64,000 nt of DNA. Origin: an uncultured Caulobacterales bacterium. GTDB taxonomy: Bacteria > Pseudomonadota > Alphaproteobacteria > Caulobacterales > Caulobacteraceae. A program made the translations under genes and the position numbers. Positions 18,430-28,700 of the stretch are shown here, in pieces. The notes under the pieces were generated by a model. The model had not been told where the DNA came from. It saw only the letters and a list, made by a program, of their open reading frames with translations, and did not search any database. The stretch spans positions 124,001 to 188,000 of the forward strand of contig CAISEP010000020.1 of NCBI GenBank assembly GCA_903884425.1. Direction: 5' to 3'. How positions within the stretch are numbered: the stretch's first letter is position 1; each line of letters opens with the position of its first letter.

Positions 18430-19467
18430 TCAGTCCACCCCCACCATCTCCTCGTAAGGCGGCGCAACCGCGCCGGTTTCCACATCGGAAACCTTCACCG
18501 CCGGATAGCCCACGGTGGAGGTGGCACTGGCCCGCCAGGCGGCCATGACCAGGTCGCGCAGCTCCGACGCGCCGACCGCCAGCCGGTGGACGGTGAACGC
18601 CTTGCCCCGGGAGGGATCGGCGGCGTCGAAGCCGTGGGCGGTCCACAGGGCGAACAGGGGGTCCGCCTCCCGTCGGCTCGCCTCCAGATAGTCCGACACC
18701 TCGGCCTGGATCGGACCCTCGATCGACCGGGGAGCGGCCAGCGCCCCGTCCACGTCGGCCTGGGCCACATGGGCATGGACGAACGCCCCCTCGAACGGGC
18801 CATGGATCCGCTCGGCAGTGTAATTGTTCGGGTTCGGATAGTTGCCCCAGCTGTTGTAGTGGATGCTCACATGCAGGGGCTGGGCCGCGTCGCCGACAAA
18901 GTGGCTCCAGTAGCCCAGGTCCCGCAGGATCAGCATCTCCCGCAGCGCCCGGTCCCGGCCGAACCAGGCCTTGCGGTCGGCGGTCGCGGCCCGGGTCTCG
19001 CCGATCCGGTCCACCCGCCAGTAGCCGAAGTCCTTCACCAGCTGCTGCCAGCCGTCGATCAGGGCATAGGGCAGATAGCCGAAGTGGGCGGAATCCCCCT
19101 CCCCCGCCGCCCGCAGCGCCGTGTCGTATTCCGACCGGTTGCGCGGCAGGGCCGACAGCAGGGGCCCGCCGCCGATCCGCCCGCCGTCGTCGATATTGAC
19201 GAAATGCGCCGGGTCCAGGTCGCCGTCATGGGGCTGGCCGGAGCCCTTGGACCGGTCCGGTTCCCGTGCCAATTCCCCCAGCTGCTCCACGGCCAGCGGC
19301 GTGCGAAGGAAGCCCGGCGCCTCGTCCGGCAGGGCCCGGATCGCGGCGACGGTGACCATCCGGTGTCCGTCCGCGCCCCACGGCAGGGCCGGTCCGGCCC
19401 CCAGCAGCACCATCAGACCGGCCAGACCCAGCCGCCGACCGTAACGCCCGTCGATATTCATCCGCAT
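18430..19467 (-). CDS. S1/P1 nuclease-family secreted protein (first of a pair)
   Basis: 345 residues. A hydrophobic leader ends at ALP-WGADGHRMV, which would leave Trp1 and His6 at the mature N-terminus, the zinc-binding arrangement of S1/P1 nucleases. Further metal-site motifs are DPAHFVNIDD and HFVGDAAQPLHVSIH (H-x3-D-x3-PLH). These trinuclear-zinc enzymes hydrolyse single-stranded nucleic acids, and relatives act on phospholipids. It lies 14 nt after a paralogue. AAGGG precedes the chosen ATG. Confidence 0.85.
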   Translation of the reverse strand: MRMNIDGRYGRRLGLAGLMVLLGAGPALPWGADGHRMVTVAAIRALPDEAPGFLRTPLAVEQLGELAREPDRSKGSGQPHDGDLDPAHFVNIDDGGRIGGGPLLSALPRNRSEYDTALRAAGEGDSAHFGYLPYALIDGWQQLVKDFGYWRVDRIGETRAATADRKAWFGRDRALREMLILRDLGYWSHFVGDAAQPLHVSIHYNSWGNYPNPNNYTAERIHGPFEGAFVHAHVAQADVDGALAAPRSIEGPIQAEVSDYLEASRREADPLFALWTAHGFDAADPSRGKAFTVHRLAVGASELRDLVMAAWRASATSTVGYPAVKVSDVETGAVAPPYEEMVGVD

Positions 19468-19481
19468 ACGCCCTTCATTGC

Positions 19482-20522
19482 TCAGTCAGCCCCGTGCAGC
19501 ACGGCATAGGCGTCCGACCGGCCGGACTCCAGATCGCGGACATTCACCACGGGATAGTTCACGTGACCGGTGGCGCTGGACGTCCAGGCCGCCGCAACGA
19601 TGTCGCGCAGCATGCCCGCCGCCAGACCCAGCCGCTGGGCGGTATAGCCGGCCCCGCGGGGATCGCCGGGCTTGAACGCGCCGTCCTTTTCCATCCGGTA
19701 CCAGGTGCGGAAGGCGGTGGACTGCGCCTCCAGCCAGGCCAGGGTCTCCGGCGCGACCGGCCGGGTCAGGGGATGGGCGTCGGGCAGGGCCGCGCGCACC
19801 GCCGCGGGCGTGACCGTGGCCGCCACATAGGCCCCCTCATAGGCGATGTGCACCTTCGCCGTGGTGAAGCCGTCGGGATTGGGCCCCGCGCCCCAGCCGT
19901 CGTGATGCACGCTGAGATGCATGGGCTGGGTCGCGTCCCCCACATAGTGGGACAACAGACCGATATCTTCCGTGATCTGAGTTTCCCGCCGCCGCCGGTC
20001 GGCCTCCAGCCAGGCCTGGTGCTGCGGGTTATGATCGAAGCGCAGGCCCGCCCGGTCCGCCCGCCAGTAGGCCAGGTCCTTGGTCAACTGCTGCCAGCCG
20101 TCCATGATGGCATAGGGCAGGCTGCCCACCGTGTCCGGATCGACGCCGGCCTTGCGCAGCTCCGCCTCATAGGCGGTGCGGTTGCCCGGCAGCTCGGAGA
20201 AGGCCAGCACCCCTCCCAGCCGTCCGGCGTCGTCGGCATAGGCGAAATGGAAGCTGTCGCGCAGGACGTCGTGGGCCTCCCCCGCCTCGCGCCAGCGATC
20301 CGGCTCCCGCGCCCATTCGGCGGCATCCGAGGCCGTCACCGGATCGCGGAGAAAGCCCGGAAGCTCCGGCGGCAGGGCCTGCAGGGCGGTCAGGGTCACC
20401 AGCCGGTGGCCGGACGATCCCCAGGCCAGCGCCGCAGATGCGGGCCAGGAACACAGGACCAGGGCCAGCAGGGCCGGGACCGAGCGCTTGCGGCAAAAGG
20501 CGGCGGTCCGGTCCATCCTCAT
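19482..20522 (-). CDS. S1/P1 nuclease-family secreted protein (second of a pair)
   Basis: 346 residues, signal peptide cut predicted at ALA-WGSSGHRLV, again giving mature Trp1 and His6. The zinc motifs DSFHFAYADD and HYVGDATQPMHLSVHH are conserved, as are the shared segments LPYAxxDGWQQLxKD. It is clearly a paralogue of the neighbour at 18430. The start ATG overlaps the stop of the TPR-oxygenase gene (ATGA), which couples a secreted nuclease-like enzyme to the TPR modifying-enzyme genes. Confidence 0.87.
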   Translation of the reverse strand: MRMDRTAAFCRKRSVPALLALVLCSWPASAALAWGSSGHRLVTLTALQALPPELPGFLRDPVTASDAAEWAREPDRWREAGEAHDVLRDSFHFAYADDAGRLGGVLAFSELPGNRTAYEAELRKAGVDPDTVGSLPYAIMDGWQQLTKDLAYWRADRAGLRFDHNPQHQAWLEADRRRRETQITEDIGLLSHYVGDATQPMHLSVHHDGWGAGPNPDGFTTAKVHIAYEGAYVAATVTPAAVRAALPDAHPLTRPVAPETLAWLEAQSTAFRTWYRMEKDGAFKPGDPRGAGYTAQRLGLAAGMLRDIVAAAWTSSATGHVNYPVVNVRDLESGRSDAYAVLHGAD

Positions 20523-22378
20523 GCCCCCGTCGTGAGCCCCCGTGGCGGTCGTCCGGCCTTGGGCTGGACGTCGAAGGCGATGGTGATCCGGCGTTCGTCC
20601 CGGGAGAAGGGCACCGTGCCGTGCCACATGTAGCTCGGGAACAGCACCAGCCGCCCGGGCTTCGGCTGGACATAGTGCTCCGCCCCCAGGTGCGGCTCGG
20701 TGGGGATGCCCGGCTCGCCGAACTTGATCCAGCCTTCCCGGGGCGCGTCGTCCGGTGCGCTGGGCAGCTCCACATAGAAGGCCGAGGACAGCCAGCCCTC
20801 GTGATGGATATGGTCCACGTGATAGCCGTTGGGCCGCAGGAACACCGACCAGCTGCCCGCCAGCTCGTAGTCCCCGAGATACCGCCGCCCCAGGCCATCG
20901 GGCACGGACCGCAGGTGCTCCATATGCGCCCGGATCGGCCCGTCGATGGCCTTGAAGAAGGCCTGGATCACCGGGTCGAGGGACATGGACAGGTTCTGCG
21001 AGGTCTGGCTGCCCCCCCGCAGGGACTGGTCGAAGGGCGCGGTGGAAAAGCCGTGCAGCTCCACCAGGGTACGGGTCAGGTCCGCGAGGTAGGAGGGCAG
21101 GTCCGGCCAGCCGGTCGGCGTCTCGATGTCATAGGCCCGCACATAGCGGTCATAGTCATAGAGCTTCCGATAGGCCGGATCCCCCATCAGGCGCAGGGCC
21201 GTGGCCTGGCGGGCCAGGGCGTTCTGGTCGTTGGGGTCGGCCTCCAGCAGGCGCCGGCAGTTGCCCAGGGCCTCCTCCGCCTCGCCCACGCCCAGCAGGG
21301 CATCGGCCAGGATCACCAGCATCCGGTCCAGATTGGGGACCAGGGCATAGCCCCGCCGGGCGAGCTTCAGGGCCCCCGGGGCATCCCCCTGGGCAGTGGC
21401 GATCTCGGCGGCATCCATGAACAGGTGCTCGTTGGGAGGCGAAACCCGGTCGATGGCCGCGTCCAGCACCGCGCGGGCCCCGTCGGCGTCGCCGGAGATG
21501 CGCTTCAGCTTGGCCAGGATGCGGATCAGGTTGATCTCGTCGGGATGCCGGACCAGTTGCTGCAGCAGGTGCTCGGACGCTGCCGAGACGTCGCCGGTGC
21601 GCATCCAGATCAGCTGGGCCAGCTCCCGGTTCGGGTCCACGGACAGGGGGGTCTGGCGCAGCACCTCGCGATAGGCGGCGATGGCCTCCTCGATCCGGCC
21701 AAGCCCCTCCAGGGCCCGGGCCAGCACTACCCGGGTCGCCGGTCCGTTCACGCCCAGGGAGATGGCCTTGCGGATGGCGCTCTCGGCCTCGGCATACTGG
21801 CGCATGTCCCCGAGCGCCGCTCCCAGATTGTGATAGGCCACGGCGCTGTCGGGATAGTGGCGCACCGCCAGCAGGCAGGTCTCCACCGCCGCGCGGGCCT
21901 GTCGGGTCTGGGTCTGGGCCTCGGACAGGGCCACAAGCAGGCGGTGATCCCGGTCCCCGGTGGCCAGGCGCTTCTCCAGCACCTCCCGGCCCTCCACCGG
22001 CCGTCCCGCCTGGGACAGGGCCGCGGCCAGGCCGACCACCGCGGGCACGCTGTTCCGGTCCAGGGCGATGGCCTTGCGATAGGCGGCCTCCGCATCCAGG
22101 AACTGGCCGTTGGCCAGAAGGGCGTCACCCAGCGCCAGGGCAAAGACCGGCTGGCGGGCGTCCAGGCCATGGGCCCGCAACAGGGCGGTGACCGCACCGC
22201 CCGGATCGCCGGACCTCAGGCGGACGAAACCGGCCAGGGCGTGGATCCGCGCATCCGGCGGGTCGGCCGCCAGCACCGGCCCCAGCCGGGCAAGGGCGGC
22301 TTGCAGGTTGCCGGACTGATAGGCATGGGCGGCCTCGGCATAGGCTCGCTCCAGGGTGTTCGGGTCAATGGCGCTCAT
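20519..22378 (-). CDS. TPR protein with C-terminal 2OG/Fe(II) oxygenase domain
   Basis: 619 residues. About residues 10-400 are a series of TPR helical hairpins (for example EAAYRKAIALDRNSVPAVVG, AVAYHNLGAALGDMRQYAEA). The C-terminal 200 residues form a putative 2-oxoglutarate/Fe(II) oxygenase of the PF13759/TIGR02466 type: YHVDHIHHEGWLSSAFYVEL (His520, Asp522, His523, His525), a distal His586 in FPSYMWHGTVPF, and RRITIAFDV with the 2OG-binding Arg. The protein lacks a signal peptide, so it should act in the cytoplasm. The substrate is unknown; the TPR part may hold a peptide or protein. GGGATGGGGT precedes the chosen ATG. Confidence 0.85.
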   Translation of the reverse strand: MSAIDPNTLERAYAEAAHAYQSGNLQAALARLGPVLAADPPDARIHALAGFVRLRSGDPGGAVTALLRAHGLDARQPVFALALGDALLANGQFLDAEAAYRKAIALDRNSVPAVVGLAAALSQAGRPVEGREVLEKRLATGDRDHRLLVALSEAQTQTRQARAAVETCLLAVRHYPDSAVAYHNLGAALGDMRQYAEAESAIRKAISLGVNGPATRVVLARALEGLGRIEEAIAAYREVLRQTPLSVDPNRELAQLIWMRTGDVSAASEHLLQQLVRHPDEINLIRILAKLKRISGDADGARAVLDAAIDRVSPPNEHLFMDAAEIATAQGDAPGALKLARRGYALVPNLDRMLVILADALLGVGEAEEALGNCRRLLEADPNDQNALARQATALRLMGDPAYRKLYDYDRYVRAYDIETPTGWPDLPSYLADLTRTLVELHGFSTAPFDQSLRGGSQTSQNLSMSLDPVIQAFFKAIDGPIRAHMEHLRSVPDGLGRRYLGDYELAGSWSVFLRPNGYHVDHIHHEGWLSSAFYVELPSAPDDAPREGWIKFGEPGIPTEPHLGAEHYVQPKPGRLVLFPSYMWHGTVPFSRDERRITIAFDVQPKAGRPPRGLTTGA

Positions 22379-22424
22379 ACCCCATCCCTTGCCTTTCGCC
22401 GGGCAGCTGCGCAAGTCGCAGCGT

Positions 22425-23630
22425 CTAGAGGTCCGTCCCGCTATCGGTGCGGCTGGACCAGCCGTGGAACCCGTCGATGGCCCCGACGACGCTGGAATAG
22501 ACCTGCCGGTCCTCGTCGGTCATGAACATGTTCCAGATGTCGGCGATGAGGATGACCCGGAGCTGGTCGCTGTCGTTCCAGGCCTCGTGCTCGATGGTAT
22601 CATCGAACACCCAGGCTCGGCCGACCTCCCACTGGCGGGTCTCGCTGCCCACCCGGAAGCCGCAGTCCGGGGGAACGATCAGCGGCAGGTGCGTGACCAG
22701 GCGGGCATTGCTGACCCCCGTATGCGGCGGAATCCGGGTCCTCGGCTGCAGGGCGGAGAACATGGCCGACGGCGTGCGTCCCGGCACCTCGGGCTGCGGC
22801 ATCCCCGCCAGCGCCTCCAGGGTCTTGGGGAACAGGTCCTCGGCATAGGGCATCCGGTCGCCGGCGCGGATCACCTGCAGGGCGGACCAGCGGGGGGAAT
22901 GGTTCAGCTCCTTCCACTGGTCCACCGGCACGCCGCGCGGCTCGTTCACATAGGGGGCGAACAGGTCCGGCCGGGTCACCATGGCCGCCTCCAGCTCCGC
23001 CCGGATGGCGTCGGTGAAGCTCTCCAGCCGCGCGAGCCAGGGAGACAGCTCCCGGGGATAGAATTCGTAGCTGGGCAGGCCGGGATAGAGGTAGGTGGAC
23101 GGCTCGGGCACATAGTGGGGCTTGCGGCCGGTGGCAACGTTCCAGAACCGCCGGGCATTGGGGCCGAGCCCGTCGGCGGCACCGTTGGCCGCCTCGATCC
23201 CGGCATCGATGGCCTTCGTCAGACCACGGACATAGTCGGCATTGACGGCCGCCGCACGGTCCAGGGCCGCCTGGGTGGCCGGATCGGCGGGCGCCTTGTC
23301 CCGGAACATCAGCGCCAGGCCGTAGAAGCGCCCGGCCTCCACCGTCTGGCCGCTCCGCTCCAGGAGGGAGCCCTTCATCAGGAGGCCGGCACAGTCCCGG
23401 GGCTCCAGCGTCAGGGCCTCGTCCACCGCGGTCAGGGCCGCTTCCAGGTCCCCGGACTGGCGCAGGGCGGCGGCATAGTTCAGCCACAGGCCGAGGGCCT
23501 CCGGCTCCTGGTCCAGGGCCTTGCGCAGGAGCGAGACCGCCCGCGGCGCGTCGCCCATGGCCAGGGCCTGTCGCGCGTCCCGGCTGAGATCGAAGACATT
23601 GCGGGTCGGCGGGGAGGACGGGGCAGTCAT
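22425..23630 (-). CDS. TPR protein with aspartyl/asparaginyl beta-hydroxylase domain
   Basis: 401 residues. Residues 12-110 hold about three TPRs; residues 190-370 match the Asp_Arg_Hydrox family: FSALQPRTRIPPHTGVSNAR with Fe ligand His303, RLVTHLPLIVP, and VFDDTIEHEAWNDSDQLR with Fe ligand His348 and the 2OG-anchoring Arg358. The family hydroxylates Asp or Asn side chains using 2OG and O2. It is divergent from the TPR-sulfotransferase and lies 46 nt upstream of the TPR-oxygenase gene, so three TPR-fused tailoring enzymes stand together. Confidence 0.88.
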   Translation of the reverse strand: MTAPSSPPTRNVFDLSRDARQALAMGDAPRAVSLLRKALDQEPEALGLWLNYAAALRQSGDLEAALTAVDEALTLEPRDCAGLLMKGSLLERSGQTVEAGRFYGLALMFRDKAPADPATQAALDRAAAVNADYVRGLTKAIDAGIEAANGAADGLGPNARRFWNVATGRKPHYVPEPSTYLYPGLPSYEFYPRELSPWLARLESFTDAIRAELEAAMVTRPDLFAPYVNEPRGVPVDQWKELNHSPRWSALQVIRAGDRMPYAEDLFPKTLEALAGMPQPEVPGRTPSAMFSALQPRTRIPPHTGVSNARLVTHLPLIVPPDCGFRVGSETRQWEVGRAWVFDDTIEHEAWNDSDQLRVILIADIWNMFMTDEDRQVYSSVVGAIDGFHGWSSRTDSGTDL

Positions 23631-23720
23631 GGTCGCGCAGGTTCCGGACAGGCTGGGGTCAAGCCGGGCAAAGCCTGTGCGGCCCGCCCTCCAGAAGTCA
23701 ACCGTCCAGATCAATCCCGG

Positions 23721-23753
23721 GGCAATTCGATTTTATCCGTCGGCGAAATTGCC
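23721..23753. promoter_or_regulatory. Inverted repeat in divergent TPR-gene promoter region
   Basis: GGCAATT at 23721-23727 and AATTGCC at 23747-23753 are exact inverted arms separated by 19 nt, in the AT-rich centre of the 166-nt gap between the divergent beta-hydroxylase and sulfotransferase genes. It is followed by CTATAG. The position fits an operator shared by both genes; no regulator is assigned. Confidence 0.4.
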
Positions 23754-23796
23754 TATAGGTGGTCGATCCGGATGTCTCGAACCGCGCGGAGTTCCA

Positions 23797-25410
23797 TTGT
23801 CCACTGCCATTGTCGACCAGATCTACAGTCTCCTGGGCAAGGATGACATTCCCGGTGCCGTCGAGCTGGCCCGGCGCGCCTATCTGAACAACCAGTTCGA
23901 GCCCATCGTGCTCAATCTCGTGGCCCACGGCCTCGAGGAGGAGAATGATCTGGAGGGGGCCTTGCGGGTCCTGGGCGAGGCGGCGGAGCGCACGCCGAAC
24001 GACCCCATGACCTACACCAATATCGGCCACTGCCTGGTGAAGCTCGCCCGCCCCACCCATGCGCTGGAGGCGTTCAACGTGGCCCTTCGGTCCAACCCGA
24101 ACCTGCCCAGGGCCCATTACGGCGCAGGCCTCGCCCTGTGGATGCGCGGGGAACTTGCGGCCGCGGACGAGGCCCTGTGGCGGGCGGTGAAGCTCGATCC
24201 CAACTACCCCGAGCCCTATTCCGCCCTCGCCCTCTCCTATGCCCAGAAGGGGGACGAGGTCCGGTCCCGGGAGCTGACGGAAAAGGCCCTGTCCCTGAAC
24301 CCCAACGAGGTCGAGGCGCAACTGCTGGTGGGCGAACGCCTGACCACCGAGGGCAAGCTGGAGGACAGCGCCGCCCTGTTCCGCCGCCTGCTGTCGGGCC
24401 CCACCCTTCCGCCCCTGCAGCAGGCCGCCATCCACCGGCGCCTGGGCATCGCGCTGGACCGGCTGAAGCAGTATCCGGACGCCTTCGAGGCCTATCGCCA
24501 GTCCAAGCTGTGCGAGCGCCGGGTCTATCGGGACCTGTTCGAGGCCGACGACATCGAGCGCCAGCCGGAGAAGCTGGCCCGGCTGGCGGACTATTTCCGC
24601 ACCGCCGCGCCTGTGGAGAGCCCCGCCGTCCTGCCCCCCGACACCGGCAGCGTGCGGGAGCACGTGTTCCTGATGAGCTTCCCCCGCTCCGGCACCACCC
24701 TGCTGGAACAGGTGCTGGCCAGCCATCCGGACATCACCGCCCTCGAGGAACAGCCGACCCTGGTGGAGCCCATCAACCACTTCTTCGAGTACAGCGCAAA
24801 GATCCCGGAACTGATGAACGCCAGCGAGGCGGACCTGCAACCCTGGCGGGACCTTTACTGGCAACATGTGGCAAAGCTGGCGGGGGACGTGTCCGGGCGG
24901 GTGTTCGTGGACAAGCAGCCCGGCCTCACCCCCTATATTCCGATGCTGAAGCGGATGTTCCCGCAGGCCCGGATCCTGTTCTGCATCCGCGACCCCAGGG
25001 ACGTGGTGCTGAGCTGCTTCCGTCACGGGTTCAAGATGAACAGCAACATGTACGAATATACCGACGTGGTCAGCCTGGCGGAACTCTATTGCCGGACCAT
25101 GGAACTTGCCGCGGTCTATTTCGACAAGGTGAAGATGCCGGTCTACATGCACCAGCACGAGGCCTTCGTCGCCGATTTCGAGACCCGCACCCGGGCCATG
25201 TGCGACTTCCTGAACGTAGAATACGACACCAACATGCAGAACTTCACGGAGACGGCCAAGGCCCGGGTCATCAACACCCCCAGCCGCGACCAGGTGCGCG
25301 AGGGGCTGAACAGCCGCGGGGTCGCCTACTGGCGCAACTATGAAGCGCAGATGGCCGAGCCGAACCGCATCCTGGCCCCCTGGGTCAAGGCCTATGGCTA
25401 CGCGGACTGA
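23797..25410 (+). CDS. TPR-containing sulfotransferase
   Basis: 537 residues from a TTG start. Residues 1-270 are TPRs; residues 285-537 are a sulfotransferase domain with the 5'-phosphosulfate loop FLMSFPRSGTTLLEQVL (PRSGTT 296-301) and the 3'-phosphate motif LFCIRDPRDVVLSCFRH. Such enzymes move sulfate from PAPS to tyrosine or other hydroxyls. TTG at 23797 was chosen because upstream in-frame starts would run into the divergent gene and the next internal ATG would cut into the TPR region. Its 3' end faces the TonB-dependent receptor gene. Confidence 0.9.
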   Translation: MSTAIVDQIYSLLGKDDIPGAVELARRAYLNNQFEPIVLNLVAHGLEEENDLEGALRVLGEAAERTPNDPMTYTNIGHCLVKLARPTHALEAFNVALRSNPNLPRAHYGAGLALWMRGELAAADEALWRAVKLDPNYPEPYSALALSYAQKGDEVRSRELTEKALSLNPNEVEAQLLVGERLTTEGKLEDSAALFRRLLSGPTLPPLQQAAIHRRLGIALDRLKQYPDAFEAYRQSKLCERRVYRDLFEADDIERQPEKLARLADYFRTAAPVESPAVLPPDTGSVREHVFLMSFPRSGTTLLEQVLASHPDITALEEQPTLVEPINHFFEYSAKIPELMNASEADLQPWRDLYWQHVAKLAGDVSGRVFVDKQPGLTPYIPMLKRMFPQARILFCIRDPRDVVLSCFRHGFKMNSNMYEYTDVVSLAELYCRTMELAAVYFDKVKMPVYMHQHEAFVADFETRTRAMCDFLNVEYDTNMQNFTETAKARVINTPSRDQVREGLNSRGVAYWRNYEAQMAEPNRILAPWVKAYGYAD

Positions 25411-25613
25411 TCTCCGTCACCACGGTGTCCGCGCCCCTCGTCCGTAGGCGGATGGGCGCTCCTCTCCGTATCGTTCGTACACGCCGGATTTCAGGCCCCC
25501 CCTGAGCCCTAACGCTCCCCGGGCAGCGGCGTCGCGCGCCCGTGCCTGATCCGCACGGGTCCCGGCCGCCGTCGGTCCGGTTGCGGTCGCCCGACAGGCT
25601 CCAGACATGACAA

Positions 25614-25639
25614 GGCCCTCCGGATCGCTCCGAAGGGCC
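25614..25639 (-). terminator. Hairpin downstream of the TonB-dependent receptor gene (distal)
   Basis: GGCCCTCCGGA and TCCGAAGGGCC pair over 11 bp with one mismatch around a TCGC loop. On the minus strand it follows the receptor gene by about 60 nt and is followed by TTGT. It may also serve the convergent sulfotransferase. Confidence 0.55.
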
Positions 25640-25662
25640 CTGCAGAGTTGTGGCTGTCGGTG

Positions 25663-25686
25663 CCGTCACGCCCGGAGGCGTGACGG
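25663..25686 (-). terminator. Perfect 10-bp hairpin downstream of the TonB-dependent receptor gene
   Basis: CCGTCACGCC and GGCGTGACGG form a perfect stem with loop CGGA, 14 nt after the receptor stop codon on the minus strand. There is no U-run directly after it; together with the second hairpin it probably ends or stabilises the transcript. Confidence 0.5.
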
Positions 25687-25700
25687 TCCGGTCCAGAGGC

Positions 25701-28700
25701 TTAGTAGTTCGCCGTGATGCCGATGAACAGGTTCCGGCCCAGGGTGTCGTAGAGACCCGGATAGGTGTTGCCGTTGCTGTTCGCGTTGTACACGCCGAGG
25801 TTGGTGGAGTCACCGTGCGGGGGATTGGTGTCGAACACGTTGTTCACACCGCCGCGCAGGGTGTAGCCGTCCTTGACCTTCCACTGGAAGGACAGGTCGA
25901 AGTAGTTCATCGCCTTGGTCTTGGAGTCGATGGTGTCGAGGACGCCATAACCGCTGTTCACCAGGGCGTTGCCTTCGTTCACGTCCACCTTGGTCTGGCC
26001 GATGAAGCGCCAGTTCAGGGAGGTGGACAGCTTCCACGGGGTCACCCAGGTGAAGCGGGTGGTCGAGCGCCAATGCGGGGTCGGAACACCGCAGACGGCA
26101 CCGAACAGGCCGGCGCAGTCATAGGTCCCCGAACCGATCAGGCCGATCGCCGGGTTGGCACCGTTCGGCTCCACCACGAAGTGCGAGGTGTAGGTGCCGG
26201 TGCTGCGGATGTCGAGGCGACCCCAGTTGTTCATCGGGACCGAGTAGCTCGCCGAGATGTCGAGACCCTTGGTCTGCTCGAAGCCGGTGTTGACGTTCAC
26301 GACGTTCACATAACCCGCACCGTACAGCTCGCCCGTGGACGGATCACGATGGATCTGGGAGCACAGGAAGGAGTTGCCGGCGATACAACCGGACACGGTG
26401 GCATTGGCACCGCCGTAACCGGCCGAGATCAGGTCGGAGATGCGGATGTTGTAGTAGTCCACCGACAGGCTGAAGCGCGGGATGTAGCTCGGGGTGAACA
26501 CCACGCCGAAGGTGTAGGTGTCAGCCGTTTCCGGGCTCAGCTTGGGGTTGCCGCCAGCCAGGGTCGAGCACTGGGCCGCCGGGCAGGGCTGGATGCTGCC
26601 GTACTGCGAAGCGGTCACGCCGGTGAGGGCGCAGGCCGCGGCGCTGGCCTTCGGAGCCCCCGAGCAGGGGTCCTGACCACCGTACAGGCCCAGCGACTGC
26701 GGCGCGTACAGTTCCACGATGTTCGGAGCGCGAACGGCGCGGTTGTAGGTGTAGCGGAACCGCACGTCCGAGTTCACTTCATAGCTGAGGTCCAGCTTGT
26801 AGGTCTCGGTATTGCCCACGGACGTGTAGTCCGAGAAACGATAGCCGGGGCTGAAGGTCAGGCTCTTGATGAACGGCTTGTCGGAGATCAGCGGGATCTG
26901 GGCTTCGCCGAAGACTTCCGTCACGTTGAAGCTGCCGGCGGTGGCCGGGGTCGCGTTGCCGCCGGACAGGTCGCCGGAGGTCGATTCCGCATCCGGGCTG
27001 TAGACCAGGTTCTCGCGGCGATATTCCGTACCCAGGGCGACCCGGACACCGTCCGCGGCCCAGGGCGACTTCACGCCGTACTTGCTGATGTCGCCGGTGA
27101 AGGCCGCGCTGACCACGTCTTCTTCCGTCGTGCCCTGCTGGATGCCGGGGGTCAGGATGTAGTTGAAGGCCGCGTTGCTGATCGAGGACGACTGGGCGGT
27201 GAAGATGTTCAGCGGGACGCACGAACCGCCGGACAGGCAGACCGGGTTGGCCGCGGTGCCGCCGACCAGCAGGGCGTTCTGCATGCGGGTCAGAGAGGCA
27301 TAGCCCGTGGCGTACTGGGTGTAGCTGGACTTGCCGATCTGGCCGTACACGTCATACGACCACACGTCGTCGATCTCGCCGCGGGCGCCGAGGTCCACCT
27401 TGAAGGTGTCGTGACGGAAGTCGCCGTTGCGGTCCGCGGAGGTGAAGCGGTAGCCGATCTGGGCCAGGCCGATGGCATTGGTGCCGGCGGCGGTGCCGCA
27501 GAGCGCCGTGGCCTGCTGCGAGGACAGGAACGGGTTGTTACAGTTGATCTGGAAGGTCGGCACGTGCGGCACCGGACCCGAACCGCCGAAGAAGCCCGAC
27601 GGAGCGTACTGCGCCTGCGTACGGTCATCCATGAACATCAGGTCGGAATAGACGTCGATGTGCTTGTTGATCTCGTAGTGGGCGAAGTAGCCGATGTTGT
27701 AGCGGGTGTCTTCCCGCTGCAGGTAGCTCTGGTTGTTGAAGTTGTAGGACGGCACGGTCCCGTAGGGATAGCCGGCCGGCAGGGCGGCACCGGTGGTCTT
27801 GGCCTGGAGCAGCCAGGTGTTCGAGCCGTTGGTGTTGTCGTGATAGGTCAGCGAGCCGCCGAGGGTCGGATCGGTGGTGAAGGCCGTCACCTTGCCGGCG
27901 GAGTTGAAGATCCCCAGCAGCGGGTTGGTCTGGCCGGGGTTGGTGGCCGGCAGGAACTTGCCGTAGGCGCTGTTGGACGAACCGGCGCAGCCATGCTTGT
28001 CGTAGACCGAGGCGGTGGCCGAGGAGAAGGACTGGATACCGCAGGCCGAATAGTCCCGCTGGCTCTGCACGACCGGCTGCGAGTTGAAGTACGAACCGAA
28101 GGCGGTGATGTTGCCCTTGTCGTCCGGAGCATTCACACCCATCGTGATCGAGGCGGTGTACTGCTGGCCGTCGAACTTGCTGCCGGGGACGGCGATGCCC
28201 TTGGCGGTCAGAAGCGCGTCGTCGGCCGGGCTCGAGCGGTCATGCTCGTTGGCACCGGTCTGCAGGTCGACCTGCACGCCCTGGAAGTTGTGCTTCATGA
28301 TGAAGTTCACGACGCCGGCCACGGCGTCGGCACCGTACACGGCCGAGGCGCCGCCGGTCACCAGGTCGACCCGGTCGACCAGGGCCGACGGGATGTTGTT
28401 CAGGTCGGCCACGGGGGTGGCGGAGTCACCCGGGGGCAGACGGCGGCCGTCGACCAGCACCAGGGTGCGCTGGGCGCCCAGGCCGCGGAGGTCGACCGTC
28501 GCGGTACCGGTCGAGTTGATCGACTGGCCGAGGTTCTGGCCGCCGACGACCTGCGGCAGTTCGTTCAGCAGGTTTTCAACGGTGGTGACGCCGCCCAGCT
28601 TCACGTCCTGCTGACCGACGGTCACCAGGGGGCTGTCGGAGGTCAGGTTCGGCTGCGGAATGCGCGAACCGGTGACCACCACGGCCTGCACTTCGCCGGC

